NCBI RefSeq assembly: GCF_001698815.1
Contig: NZ_LGSI01000043.1
Span: forward strand, 93,046-157,045
Reading direction: 5' to 3'
DNA: 64,000 nt
Source: Pseudomonas syringae
GTDB lineage: Bacteria > Pseudomonadota > Gammaproteobacteria > Pseudomonadales > Pseudomonadaceae
In this document: positions 9,716-18,020 of the stretch, in pieces
Numbering within the stretch: position 1 is the first letter of the stretch
Layout of the letters: each line of letters begins with the position of its first letter
Notes under the pieces: generated by a model
The model's input: the letters and a program-made list of their open reading frames with translations, nothing else
Told to the model about the DNA's origin: nothing
The model's database searches: none
Position numbers and translations under genes: made by a program

Positions 9716-10220
9716 CCGTGCACCAATTTTTATACCCACTCGAAAAGGTGGTCAAACATCAAGGACAAAGCGTGCAAAAAGTGGCGACTGTCGCCACATT
9801 TGTCGCCATGCTCCAGGCCCCGTTCTGCCTGGGTTGTCGCCGCTGTCGCCCTCTCTCTAACCATAGCCCCACGACAAACTCCGCTCTGACGCTGAGACTG
9901 CGTTGCGCTCGATAGAGATCGTGGTCAATTACTCGGGTAAAAGAAGACGTGGAGCTAATCAGATTTGAAATGGAAGGGTGGAACGAGTTGGCTTCGAGAA
10001 AAAACGAGTGAACCCTCCGATCGGCGCGATCAAAGATCGCTGGATCGGAGGGTTTGGCGGAAAAAGCAAAATCTCAAACGTCAATTAGAGCCTCAAGCAT
10101 CAAAACTTGCTGGCCGGAATGCGGCGGCTAAACGAAAGTTGATCAGCGCACATCGTCAACATTCAATAGCAAATGTCGCCTACAGGTATAAAACAGTCAT
10201 TTAGCGTGAGAACCGGATCG
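9716..10220. other. Non-coding gap with short direct repeats and a large dyad
   Basis: No gene is supported. The motif TGTCGCC occurs four times between 9789 and 9850 (starts 9789, 9801, 9835, 9844); the first is part of a 7-bp hairpin (9781-9797). A large perfect dyad follows at 10011-10054. The 79-codon frame at 9965-10204 runs through this dyad, has no clear ribosome-binding site and is not called. Confidence 0.5.
10011..10054. repeat. 44-bp nested inverted repeat
   Basis: The arms AACCCTCCGATC (10011-10022) and GATCGGAGGGTT (10043-10054) are perfect complements. They enclose a second perfect 6-bp hairpin (GCGATC-AAA-GATCGC, 10026-10040). There is no T-run, so a plain intrinsic terminator is unlikely. 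It lies about 170 bp beyond the stop codon of the LtaS-like gene. Confidence 0.6.
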
Positions 10221-12239
10221 TTATGGAATATTGCGATAGAGCATCAGCCGAGCAGTTTCATGCAGTCCCCGGGTCAACCCATTCAAGCGGCGAAACTCCT
10301 CAGGATATTGCGCGGCCACATTGTCACGCGGCGTGGGTGATGCCAAATCATGTAGGGTCGGCGAACTACCGTCGTGCTGCATCTGCAGTAGGAAGTCCTT
10401 GGTAACACCTCCGATAATTGGGAACATGCCCTCGCGCAGTATCAGCGGCACCACGCGCTCGCCTTCTGGTGCCGGCTGCTGGATATCCCGACCCATTGCG
10501 CCATTTCTGAACGGTATGCCCGCTATGCCAGCCACGGTAGGCAGCAGGTCCACGAGACCGACGGCCTCTTCGATCACCCGTGGTTGCAGACCGGGCGCAT
10601 GGATCAGCAGCGGCACGTTGTTGCTTTCCAGACCCAGTTGTTCGAAAGCCGGGGCCATGTACGGGATCTGGCTGATACGCGTGTTGTGGTCTCCGAAGAA
10701 CACAAAAATGCTGTTGTCGTAATAGCCGCCCGCCTTGGCGATTTCCATCAGGCGCCCGATGTTGTAATCAAGCAGGCGTACGGCGTTGTATTGCTCGACA
10801 CTGCGCGAGCCGGCGGCCTGGACTTGCTCCAGCGTCACTTCCTTTACCCGGAAGCCGTCGTTTTGCTTGGGAATGGTGAACGGCCGATGGTTGCCCGAGG
10901 TTTGCAGGTAGGCAAAAAACGGCTGCTCCTTGGGCACACCGCGCAGCAGTTGATCGCCTTCCTTGAACAGGTCCAGGTCGGAGACGCCCCACACATCCAC
11001 CCGGGGCGAGCGCCAGTGGCTTTCATCATAAAGCTGCACGCCGTCGATACTCTGTCGGATCAGCGCGTTGATATTCGCCCAGCCAGCGTTGCCGCCGATC
11101 ATGTAGAACTTCTGGTAGCCCTCGAACGCGTTGATCAACGTGTGCTGCCGTGTGATCAGCGGGTTGCGCGTGGCGGTATCCTGGCGGGTCACGTCCGGCA
11201 CGCCGGTGATGCTGGCCCACACGGTTTTGGCGGTGCCGGTGACGGGCACGTAGAAGTGCTTGAAGAACCAGCTTTGTGTGGCCAGTTTGTCCAGGTTCGG
11301 CGTGGGGTTGAGCGGGTTGCCGTAGGCCCCGACGGCGCTGGTGCCGAGGGATTCGAGCATCACGAAGATCACATTCGGCGGGCGCTCGCCGACCAGGCGA
11401 TAAGGCTGCACGCCTTGTTTACGGATGAAATCCAGTGCCAGGGCGTCGGGTTGCTCAACCCCCAGGTACGTGGCGACTTGTGGGTAGTGCTCGCGCACCC
11501 TGGCCTCATCGAATTGCGATTGGCCGACCTTGAGCGTGTCATACAAAAACAGCACTGGGTTCAGGCCCACGGCGGCCACCTGGCTGTTGCCGGAAAAGAA
11601 CGCATCACTCCAGCGCAGGGGCACCGGGTTTTCCAGGTTGAGATGGGCAACGCGGCCGAGCAAAGCCAACAGCACGGCGACAACGCCAACCACTGAGACT
11701 GACGTCACCGCCCATCGATTGATGGGGGCTGGCGCGCGGTCCAGGGTCAGGCGCTCCAGGCAGATCAACGCCCATACCCACAACGCCACCGCTGCCAGCC
11801 AGCAGGCGGTTATCCACAGCACCGGGTAGGTTTCCCACACCATCTGTTGTGAAATCTGTGCGTCTTGCAGGTAGCGCAGCACCGTCGCATTGATGCGCAC
11901 GCCGAGGTAGGCGTAATGGCCGAAGTCGATGATGTACACCAGGCCGATCATCGCCAGTGCTACCACCAGATAGGCACGCGCCAGCCAGCGCAGGGCTGGC
12001 AGCGTGGTGAGGTTCCAGCGCGGCAGCCATGCCAGCACGGCCAGCGGCAGCAGCAGCAACACCGCCAGGCGCAGGTCGAAACGCAGGCCGATGCCGAGGG
12101 TTTCCAGCAGCGCCGGGGTGGTAAAATCAAGGCCGGAAAAACCCAGCACAAACACCAGTCGCAACACGGCCAGCACCACAAACACCAACCCGATCGCGCC
12201 CATGCCGTAGCGCAGGCGACGTGATTGCAACGCACTCAT
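10221..12239 (-). CDS. LtaS-like membrane sulfatase / phosphoglycerol transferase
   Basis: About 672 residues. An N-terminal bundle of five hydrophobic helices (about residues 10-215) anchors a large periplasmic alkaline-phosphatase-fold domain. Its signature is RPPNVIFVMLESLGTSAVGAYGN, with the nucleophile Thr expected in VTGTAKTVWAS and metal ligands in FFGDHNTRI. Relatives move phosphoglycerol, phosphoethanolamine or sulfate groups onto envelope glycans; the substrate here is unknown. The ATG at 12239 overlaps the upstream stop codon (TGATG); an in-frame ATG at 12251 is the alternative. Last gene of a five-gene operon divergent from a two-component system. Confidence 0.85.
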   Translation of the reverse strand: MSALQSRRLRYGMGAIGLVFVVLAVLRLVFVLGFSGLDFTTPALLETLGIGLRFDLRLAVLLLLPLAVLAWLPRWNLTTLPALRWLARAYLVVALAMIGLVYIIDFGHYAYLGVRINATVLRYLQDAQISQQMVWETYPVLWITACWLAAVALWVWALICLERLTLDRAPAPINRWAVTSVSVVGVVAVLLALLGRVAHLNLENPVPLRWSDAFFSGNSQVAAVGLNPVLFLYDTLKVGQSQFDEARVREHYPQVATYLGVEQPDALALDFIRKQGVQPYRLVGERPPNVIFVMLESLGTSAVGAYGNPLNPTPNLDKLATQSWFFKHFYVPVTGTAKTVWASITGVPDVTRQDTATRNPLITRQHTLINAFEGYQKFYMIGGNAGWANINALIRQSIDGVQLYDESHWRSPRVDVWGVSDLDLFKEGDQLLRGVPKEQPFFAYLQTSGNHRPFTIPKQNDGFRVKEVTLEQVQAAGSRSVEQYNAVRLLDYNIGRLMEIAKAGGYYDNSIFVFFGDHNTRISQIPYMAPAFEQLGLESNNVPLLIHAPGLQPRVIEEAVGLVDLLPTVAGIAGIPFRNGAMGRDIQQPAPEGERVVPLILREGMFPIIGGVTKDFLLQMQHDGSSPTLHDLASPTPRDNVAAQYPEEFRRLNGLTRGLHETARLMLYRNIP

Positions 12240-12823
12240 CAATTTTTCCATTCTCTAAAGCAGCACAGTTTGACTTGCATTAATCCAGCGACTACGCAGT
12301 AGCCTGCCAAGAGCGGATCAACCAGATAGTCCCAATAGTTCTCCGACGCCTTGAGCCGCAATGCGAACGCCAGCGTGCCGATCACCAACATCCACACCGC
12401 CAGTGCATTGCGCAGCCACAGCATCAACAGCGCCGCCACCGCGACCAGCACAATCATCGGTCGAGGGTTGAAGCCCCAGCGGTAGGGGTCGAAATAGGTC
12501 AGGCCTAACGTGGCTGGGTAGAGCACCAGGCTCAGCAGACCAAACAGCAGCAACATCTGCACCTGATGCGGTCGAGCCAGCGGCTGCACCAAGCCCAGAC
12601 GGCTCAGCGCGACCCACCCCAACAACACCAACGTGCTGATCGCCAAATCATCGGTAAAACTGCGTACATAGGCCGCCAATGGCAGCTCATTTACCGGGAT
12701 AACGCTCACCGCCACCAGGACTGGCAGCAACCACGGTCGCCACCGGGCGGTAAATCGAAATGTGCTTAACAGCACAAACCCCAACAGCACAAAACTCAAA
12801 TGCGCCTGCCACAGCGAAACCAT
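12239..12823 (-). CDS. Multi-pass membrane protein of unknown function
   Basis: A 194-residue, very hydrophobic protein with about five or six predicted membrane helices (SFVLLGFVLLSTF, WLLPVLVAVSVIPV, LVLLGWVALSRL, LLLFGLLSLVLYP, IVLVAVAALLML, WMLVIGTLAFAL). No known family was recognised. The ATG at 12823 overlaps the sialidase-like stop codon as TGATG, and its own stop overlaps the LtaS-like start the same way, so its expression is coupled to both neighbours. It may act with the sulfatase in envelope modification; that is inference from context. Confidence 0.75.
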   Translation of the reverse strand: MVSLWQAHLSFVLLGFVLLSTFRFTARWRPWLLPVLVAVSVIPVNELPLAAYVRSFTDDLAISTLVLLGWVALSRLGLVQPLARPHQVQMLLLFGLLSLVLYPATLGLTYFDPYRWGFNPRPMIVLVAVAALLMLWLRNALAVWMLVIGTLAFALRLKASENYWDYLVDPLLAGYCVVAGLMQVKLCCFREWKN

Positions 12824-14091
12824 CACAGACGCTCCGCCAGCCAGGCTTCGTTGAAGCTGACATGTTTGATAAAAGTGTTATTCCACGAGTACACCAGGTG
12901 GTACATGCCGTCCGGGCTGCGGCTGAAGTACGGGTACTCGTATTCGAAATCGCAGCCACGGGGTTTGCACACGCGGTAGTCGAGGCTGCTGAGAAAACGT
13001 TGCTCCAGCGGTAAACGCTGCGCACCGCTGGAGGCGCGAAAGCCTTCGCCGATGATCTCTTTATAAACCTCGGGGGCAAACGGTTGGCCGAGCGGGTCCG
13101 GCGATTCGTCCAGTTGCACCACAGTGCGCCACTGGCTGAGCTGGGCGTCAGTGCCATAGAGGCTGAGCTTGAAGCGGCCGTCCTGCAGGTCATTGAGCGC
13201 CACCAGCAACCCATCGTCCACCGTGCCCACCGCCGCCAGCGACGAGTTAGGGTTGGACGGTTCCAACGGGTACGGCTGGCTCCAGGTTTGCCCGGCGTCT
13301 TCAGTGCGGCTGGCCAGCACGCGGTGAAGGGTGTCGCCGGCATAGCGCAACATCGCCACGGCGCGTTGGCCGTCGAGGGGCACGATGGTCGGTTGCAGGG
13401 AATTTTTGCCGCGGCTGATACGGAATTTGTCGATCACCGCCCCGTCGGCGCTCAAGTACAGGTACTCGGCAAACTTGCCCATGAACTCGTGGTACACCGG
13501 CAGGCCGATGGAGCCATCGGCATGGAACACCGGCGCGGCGCGCACCAGGGTGCTGATATTAAAGAACGGCGAGGTCACCAGTTGCCGAGGGGCCGTCCAA
13601 CCGGCTCCAAAGTCATCCGACACCATCACATTGATCGCACTGGTGGCCCAGCCGCCCACTGACACCGACACATAAAACATCCACAGGCGTTTATCCGGCG
13701 CCAGGGCAATCACCGGGTTGCCGAGCTTGCGGATATAACGCTGGGTACCGTCGCGGGTGCTTTCCCGCGTGGCCAGCACCTGTTCCGCGCCCCATTCGCC
13801 GCTGCGTGCATCAAATCGCGCCGTGCGCACCTGCACATCAGCGGCGCCTTCGCGCGATCCGGCAAACCACACCGCCATCAAGTCGCCGCCGGGCAGGGCG
13901 GTAACGGACGAGGAGTGCACAAAGTCGGTGAGCTGGGTGGACACGAACCGGCTGCTGTACTGCGCCGGCGCCGCCACTTTTACGGTGTTCGGGCTGACCT
14001 GGGCAAACGGCGCCAGCACATGGGGCGGATGGCTTTGCCAGGCGGCGAAAAACACTGCCAGCAGGCTGCAAATCAATAAGGCGGAGCGCAT
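12823..14091 (-). CDS. Sialidase-like (BNR-type) beta-propeller protein
   Basis: About 422 residues with an N-terminal hydrophobic signal or anchor (MRSALLICSLLAVFFAAW) and a six-bladed sialidase-type propeller. Seen are SSSVTALPGGDLMAVWFAGSREG, the Asp-box-like VMVSDDFGAGWTAP and SRTEDAGQTWSQP, NPNSSLAAVGTVDDG and a C-terminal YPYFSRSPDGMYHLVYSW. Similar proteins are annotated as exo-alpha-sialidase or neuraminidase, but true sialidase activity is unproven. ATG 14091 is preferred because the signal sequence begins there; ATG 14130 is possible and would overlap the cytochrome gene. Start of a coupled chain with the downstream membrane protein. Confidence 0.8.
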   Translation of the reverse strand: MRSALLICSLLAVFFAAWQSHPPHVLAPFAQVSPNTVKVAAPAQYSSRFVSTQLTDFVHSSSVTALPGGDLMAVWFAGSREGAADVQVRTARFDARSGEWGAEQVLATRESTRDGTQRYIRKLGNPVIALAPDKRLWMFYVSVSVGGWATSAINVMVSDDFGAGWTAPRQLVTSPFFNISTLVRAAPVFHADGSIGLPVYHEFMGKFAEYLYLSADGAVIDKFRISRGKNSLQPTIVPLDGQRAVAMLRYAGDTLHRVLASRTEDAGQTWSQPYPLEPSNPNSSLAAVGTVDDGLLVALNDLQDGRFKLSLYGTDAQLSQWRTVVQLDESPDPLGQPFAPEVYKEIIGEGFRASSGAQRLPLEQRFLSSLDYRVCKPRGCDFEYEYPYFSRSPDGMYHLVYSWNNTFIKHVSFNEAWLAERL

Positions 14092-14113
14092 AGGGAACCT
14101 ATTGGTAAAAGGA

Positions 14114-14659
14114 TTACTGCGCACGTTCATCCGGCAGGCGCTTCCTGCGACCGGTGAGCATGGATAACGGCAGGTTGTCCCGCACCTGGATACTTTCAAA
14201 CACGGCAGCCAGCACATGCAGGCACACCAGGCCAAGCAGCGCATTGGCGGCGGTGTCGTGGACTTGCAGCGGCCAATCGACGCCCCAGAGGGCATCGACT
14301 TCCTGCATCAAAAAGCCGCTCACGCCGATGGTGAGTAACGCCAGCAACATCAACAGCATCACCAGCGCGCCAATCGGCGAATGCCCCAAGCGGTGTTGCG
14401 GCTTACCCTTGAGCAGCGAGCGCACGTGGGCATTCAGCCTTTTTGGCGTAGGCCAAAAGTCTGCCCACCGTGCACTGCACGGTCCGACAAATCCCCACAC
14501 CGTTCGCACCAGCAGCCAGGCCATGGCGTAATAACCCAACCAGACATGCCAGTCGTCGCCTGCTTCGTTGAAGAAGTAATTGGCGACGAAGACCCCGGCG
14601 ACGGAAGCATGGAACAGCCTCACCAACGGGTCCCACAGGCGCAGGGATTCGCCTGGCAT
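14114..14659 (-). CDS. Cytochrome b561-type membrane protein
   Basis: A 181-residue di-haem cytochrome b561 family protein. It opens with RLWDPLVRLFHASVAGVFVANYF, with a likely haem-ligand His, and continues with HVWLGYYAMAWLLVRTVWGFVG, a helix after LGHSPIGALVMLLMLLAL, and VHDTAANALLGLVCLHVLAAV with further haem-ligand His residues. Such proteins pass electrons across the inner membrane. Its ATG overlaps the stop codon of the PepSY gene (TGATG). PepSY plus cytochrome b561 pairs beside PmrAB/QseBC-like systems are common in Pseudomonas. Confidence 0.88.
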   Translation of the reverse strand: MPGESLRLWDPLVRLFHASVAGVFVANYFFNEAGDDWHVWLGYYAMAWLLVRTVWGFVGPCSARWADFWPTPKRLNAHVRSLLKGKPQHRLGHSPIGALVMLLMLLALLTIGVSGFLMQEVDALWGVDWPLQVHDTAANALLGLVCLHVLAAVFESIQVRDNLPLSMLTGRRKRLPDERAQ

Positions 14660-14925
14660 CAGCCTTTGATCTCAGTCTTCACGGCCTTGCCGGTGACCGG
14701 GTCGTGGTAGATCTCGACCTTGCGCTTGTCCTTGTCGAACCCGTAGATCTCGTAGCAGTTGCCGTCGGTGACCTTGAACTTGCTGATGGTGTAGCCCTCG
14801 GCCTTGAGCTTGTCCTGGAAGGCTTTTTCGTCTTGCCATTGCGAGCGCTCGGCGGTGGTGCATTGCGGGCCGGCGACGGCCAGGGGGCTGGCGAGGATCA
14901 GGGACAGCAGGAGAATTTTGCGCAT
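14659..14925 (-). CDS. PepSY-domain periplasmic protein
   Basis: An 88-residue secreted protein with a signal peptide (MRKILLLSLILASPLAVAG) followed by one PepSY domain (FQDKLKAEGYTISKFKVTDG, CYEIYGFDKDKRKVEIYHDP). PepSY proteins of this size are periplasmic and often belong to metal- or peptide-responsive envelope operons. The ATG at 14925 gives the signal peptide directly; the longer frame to 14958 is not needed. First gene of the five-gene operon, reading away from the response regulator; the candidate regulator box is 45 bp upstream. Confidence 0.88.
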   Translation of the reverse strand: MRKILLLSLILASPLAVAGPQCTTAERSQWQDEKAFQDKLKAEGYTISKFKVTDGNCYEIYGFDKDKRKVEIYHDPVTGKAVKTEIKG

Positions 14926-14969
14926 GAAAAAGCTCTCAGCAAATTTGGGAGATTTCACAGTGCAAAACC

Positions 14970-14988
14970 AACCTTAGGGCAACCTTAG
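14970..14988 (-). promoter_or_regulatory. Candidate PmrA/QseB-type operator (11-bp direct repeat)
   Basis: AACCTTAG occurs at 14970-14977 and again at 14981-14988; on the minus strand this is CTAAGGTT twice, 11 bp apart. OmpR-family regulators such as PmrA bind direct repeats of CTTAAG/CTAAGG with this helical spacing. It lies in the 147-bp gap between the divergent PepSY and response regulator genes and could control both. Confidence 0.6.
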
Positions 14989-15072
14989 TTGGCAACGAGC
15001 CGTAACATCTTTGTTGAAATAACCCCGGCCAGAACCCGGCATGATGCCGCCGATCCCTACAGAGATTTTGCT

Positions 15073-15735
15073 ATGCGCCTACTCCTTGTCGAAGATGACC
15101 GTGCCCTCGGCCAGGGAATTCGCGTGGCCTTGGGCGCCGAGGGCTACACCCTGGATTGGCTGCAGGATGGCGTTGCGGCGCTGCATGCGGTGCGCACGGA
15201 GAGCTTCGATTTACTGCTGCTCGACCTCGGCCTGCCCCGCCTCGACGGCCTCGACCTGTTGCAGCAACTGCGCGCCGAGCAACACGATCTTCCGGTGCTG
15301 ATCCTCACCGCCCGCGACGGCACCGCCGAGCGCATCGCCGGACTAGACGCCGGCGCCGACGACTACCTGGTCAAACCCTTCGACGTCGAAGAGCTCAAGG
15401 CCCGCGTGCGCGCCCTGTTGCGCCGCAGCCAGGGCCGCGCGCAACCGATGCTCGAACACGCCGGCGCCAGCCTCGACCCCGCCACCCAGCAGGTGCGTTA
15501 CCTGAATGAGGACATCATCGTCACCCCCATGGAGTACCAGCTGCTGCACCAACTGATGGTGCGCCCTGGCAAAGTGGTAACCCGCGAGCGCCTGTCCCGC
15601 GCGCTGTATGGCTGGCAGGACCGCGTAGAGAGCAACACCTTGGAAGTGTTGATCCACAACCTGCGTAAAAAGTTATCTACCGAGCTGATCCGCACAGTGC
15701 GCGGCGTTGGCTATGTGCTGGTGCTCAAGCCATGA
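15073..15735 (+). CDS. OmpR-family response regulator (QseB/PmrA-like)
   Basis: A 220-residue response regulator. The receiver domain has the acidic pair ED(D) at residues 7-9, phospho-acceptor Asp51 (LLLLDLGLP), and TAR and VKPF motifs. The C-terminal winged helix (about 125-217) has TPMEYQLLHQLMVRPGKVVTRERL and NTLEVLIHNLRKKL. The ATG at 15073 begins the conserved MRLLLVEDD; the longer frame from 14989 is rejected because it would run into the operator region. It overlaps the sensor kinase by four bases (ATGA). The likely target is its own promoter and the divergent PepSY operon. Confidence 0.92.
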   Translation: MRLLLVEDDRALGQGIRVALGAEGYTLDWLQDGVAALHAVRTESFDLLLLDLGLPRLDGLDLLQQLRAEQHDLPVLILTARDGTAERIAGLDAGADDYLVKPFDVEELKARVRALLRRSQGRAQPMLEHAGASLDPATQQVRYLNEDIIVTPMEYQLLHQLMVRPGKVVTRERLSRALYGWQDRVESNTLEVLIHNLRKKLSTELIRTVRGVGYVLVLKP

Positions 15736-17111
15736 CCTCCGTACGCGCGCGCATCCTCGTGCCGGTGCTGGTGTTGATCCTGCTCGGCGACGCCCTGATC
15801 AGTTGGCTGGTGCTGCGCGACAGTCACCACGAAATCGAAGAAGTCTACGACGCCCAACTCGCCCAAAGCGCGCGCCTGCTGCAAGGCGTACTGCGCCAGC
15901 GCGACCCCGGCGAGGCGGATTGGGACCGTTTGTACCAGGCGTTTGACCAGGCCATGAGCCGCGTGGGCGAAGAGGGCGTGGCTCATCCCTATGAAACCCG
16001 CCTGACTTTCCAGGTGTGGCGCAGCGACGGCCAGCTACTCGTACGCTCAGCCGAAGCGCCGGTGCTGGCCGCACCGCCCGCGACCCTTGGCTCCCACGAC
16101 ATCATGGACAACGGCAACGACTGGTGCGCCTTCCTCCTCGCCGACCCGCAACAGGGCCTGCTGATTTGGGTGGGCGAGCGCGACGACATCCGCCAGGACG
16201 TGATCCAACGCATCATGCGCCACACCCTCTGGCCGACCCTGATCGGCGTGCCGCTGCTGACGGTGTTGATCTGGCTGTGCATCGGTTGGGGCCTCAAACC
16301 CCTGCGCGCCATGGCGCTGTCGATTCGCGGACGCAACTCCGACACCTTGCAACCGCTGCACCTCAAACCGCTGCCCACCGACCTGGAACCCATGCAAACC
16401 GCGCTCAACCGGCTGTTGGTGCAGGTGGACGAGCTGTTGGAACGCGAACGCCGGTTCATCGCCGACGCCGCCCACGAACTGCGCACACCCCTGGCGATCC
16501 TGCGTATCCATGCGCAAAACGCCCAAAGCGCGGAGACAGTGGAGCAACGACGCGAGGCGTTGGAATTTCTGGTAAGCGGTGTCGACCGCGCCACCCGCAT
16601 CGGCAGCCAGTTGCTGACCATGGCGCGTATCGAGCCGCAATTGAATAACCCTGTGCGCAGCCGCGTGCAACTTACCGAATTGGTACGGGAAGAATTGGCC
16701 GAATTGACGCCACTGGCCATGGAAAAAGGCGTGGAACTGGTGCTGGAAGGGGACGAAGAGTGCTGGGTAGAAACCGAGCCGGTAGCGTTAGCTATTGCAC
16801 TGCAGAACTTGGTGACCAATGCCCTCAACTTTTCTTCCTCAGGGAGAGAGGTAACTGTAGTGGTGCGTAAGGACGAGCGGGGCATGGCCTGCTTGAGGGT
16901 TGAAGACGCCGGGCCGGGAATAGAGGAAGGGGAACTGGCAAGACTGTTTGAGCGATTTTATAGCCGAGGCAATGCCAATGGCGCGGGCTTAGGATTAGCC
17001 ATAGTACAGATGGTAACTTGTAAAATTGGCGGTACCTTACACATCCATAATCTAGCAAGCGGTGGCGTATGTGCAGAACTCAGTCTAAACCAGACCAATA
17101 GCATCCTATAA
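15732..17111 (+). CDS. Sensor histidine kinase (QseC/PmrB-like)
   Basis: A 459-residue membrane kinase. Helix 1 is about residues 7-28. The periplasmic part of about 140 residues has the YETRLTFQVW and LLIWVGERDDIRQDVI motifs of the 2CSK_N sensor. Helix 2 is about 165-185, then HAMP, and the HisKA H-box is FIADAAHELRTPLAIL with His near residue 251. The HATPase domain has N-box LQNLVTNALNFS, G1 VEDAGPGIEE and G2 GAGLGLAIVQ. It phosphorylates the partner regulator encoded just upstream; the stimulus is unknown. Confidence 0.92.
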   Translation: MTSVRARILVPVLVLILLGDALISWLVLRDSHHEIEEVYDAQLAQSARLLQGVLRQRDPGEADWDRLYQAFDQAMSRVGEEGVAHPYETRLTFQVWRSDGQLLVRSAEAPVLAAPPATLGSHDIMDNGNDWCAFLLADPQQGLLIWVGERDDIRQDVIQRIMRHTLWPTLIGVPLLTVLIWLCIGWGLKPLRAMALSIRGRNSDTLQPLHLKPLPTDLEPMQTALNRLLVQVDELLERERRFIADAAHELRTPLAILRIHAQNAQSAETVEQRREALEFLVSGVDRATRIGSQLLTMARIEPQLNNPVRSRVQLTELVREELAELTPLAMEKGVELVLEGDEECWVETEPVALAIALQNLVTNALNFSSSGREVTVVVRKDERGMACLRVEDAGPGIEEGELARLFERFYSRGNANGAGLGLAIVQMVTCKIGGTLHIHNLASGGVCAELSLNQTNSIL

Positions 17112-17355
17112 CTCCCTCACAAATCCGAGCAACACATCTGTCATAATGAAAACCTAAGGTCCGAATGTCAGAATCTGTATGCCCACCTGTATGCCAAACA
17201 AAAACCCCGCCAAAAATATCTAATAGATAGAATATCTTGTGCTACCAGTTCAAATGATGTGTAGGATTCGACTCGATTAACGGTCGAGGGGATCGTGATA
17301 GTTCAAGCTTCGAATCTAACTGCTGCATGGGCCCTCTCCTCAGTGATTGCTGGCT
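17112..17355. other. AT-richer non-coding gap after the sensor kinase
   Basis: This stretch holds no gene. It has lower GC than its neighbours (for example ccaaaaatatctaatagata) and ends where similarity to module copy 1 begins. No terminator with a clear T-run was found. Confidence 0.4.
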
Positions 17356-17998
17356 GTCCTCACGTAGTCCCGCCGCGGCTGTTGATGTTATCAGGGATCA
17401 AGGTCCCTGCGGCCTGTGAGGTGCTCACTGACGCGGAACGTACGGCTCCTTACGACCGGGAGCGAGGGCATGAACCCATGAGTCTGGCCTCCTTGGCGCA
17501 TCCGAAAATGCGGGCGGAGGCTGTGCCGACTGACGAGTTCGGCACCTGGAGATCCTGAGTGGGAGAAGGCAGTGACATGGACACCTGGGGCATGCCTGAC
17601 TGTCAGTCAGGTACAGCCTTTCCATAGGCTGCGGCACCGGTGCCTGAGTCGTTGCGGATGGCGACGAATCGGGTTTGTCAGGTCGATTGTCACGAGGTGA
17701 GTTGCGGCGATGCCTTGTACGACGTGGCTTGCAGCAATGGTACGAGCGCCCGTCTCTTTCCAGAAGAAAGAGACGGGCGTGGTCTGGCGCAACGAGGTGT
17801 GCCGAAAGGTGAGGTTGCTGCAACGCAGCGAGGTAGGTCCATCGTCTGCCGCAGTGGACAGATAAGTCGAGTAGGCATCCATCACTCTTGGGGAGTGACC
17901 GTGCGAGCCGCCGGACGCTAATCGCACTTCGGGAGAACCACCACGCAAGTGGCGTAGCCTTAAAGGTTATGGCTACCTGGGTTGCTGTCAACGACAGC
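17356..17998 (+). repeat. Structured non-coding module, copy 2 (full length)
   Basis: Homologous over both ends to 9334-9715 in the same orientation, with about 290 extra bases in the middle. The extra part is rich in perfect hairpins: 17523-17545 (GTGCCGA/TCGGCAC), 17595-17611 (CCTGACT/AGTCAGG) and 17747-17779 (14-bp stem CGCCCGTCTCTTTC, loop CAGAA). Shared hairpins are 17881-17899, 17901-17927, CCAC-GCAA-GTGG near 17941-17952, and 17954-17976. Tiny loops, a GNRA loop and stems kept despite base changes suggest a folded RNA. No integrase adjoins this copy, unlike copy 1. Confidence 0.6.
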
Positions 17999-18020
17999 GC
18001 TTTGCCCGATCTTTTCTACG

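Noticed and set aside
9965..10204. 79-codon plus-strand frame
   Set aside because: It runs through the 44-bp dyad, is extremely basic, has no clear ribosome-binding site and no homologue known to me.
17356..17998. Group II intron remnant
   Set aside because: A GAGCCG and GNRA loops are present, but no domain V hairpin of the expected form and no intron-encoded reverse transcriptase were found.
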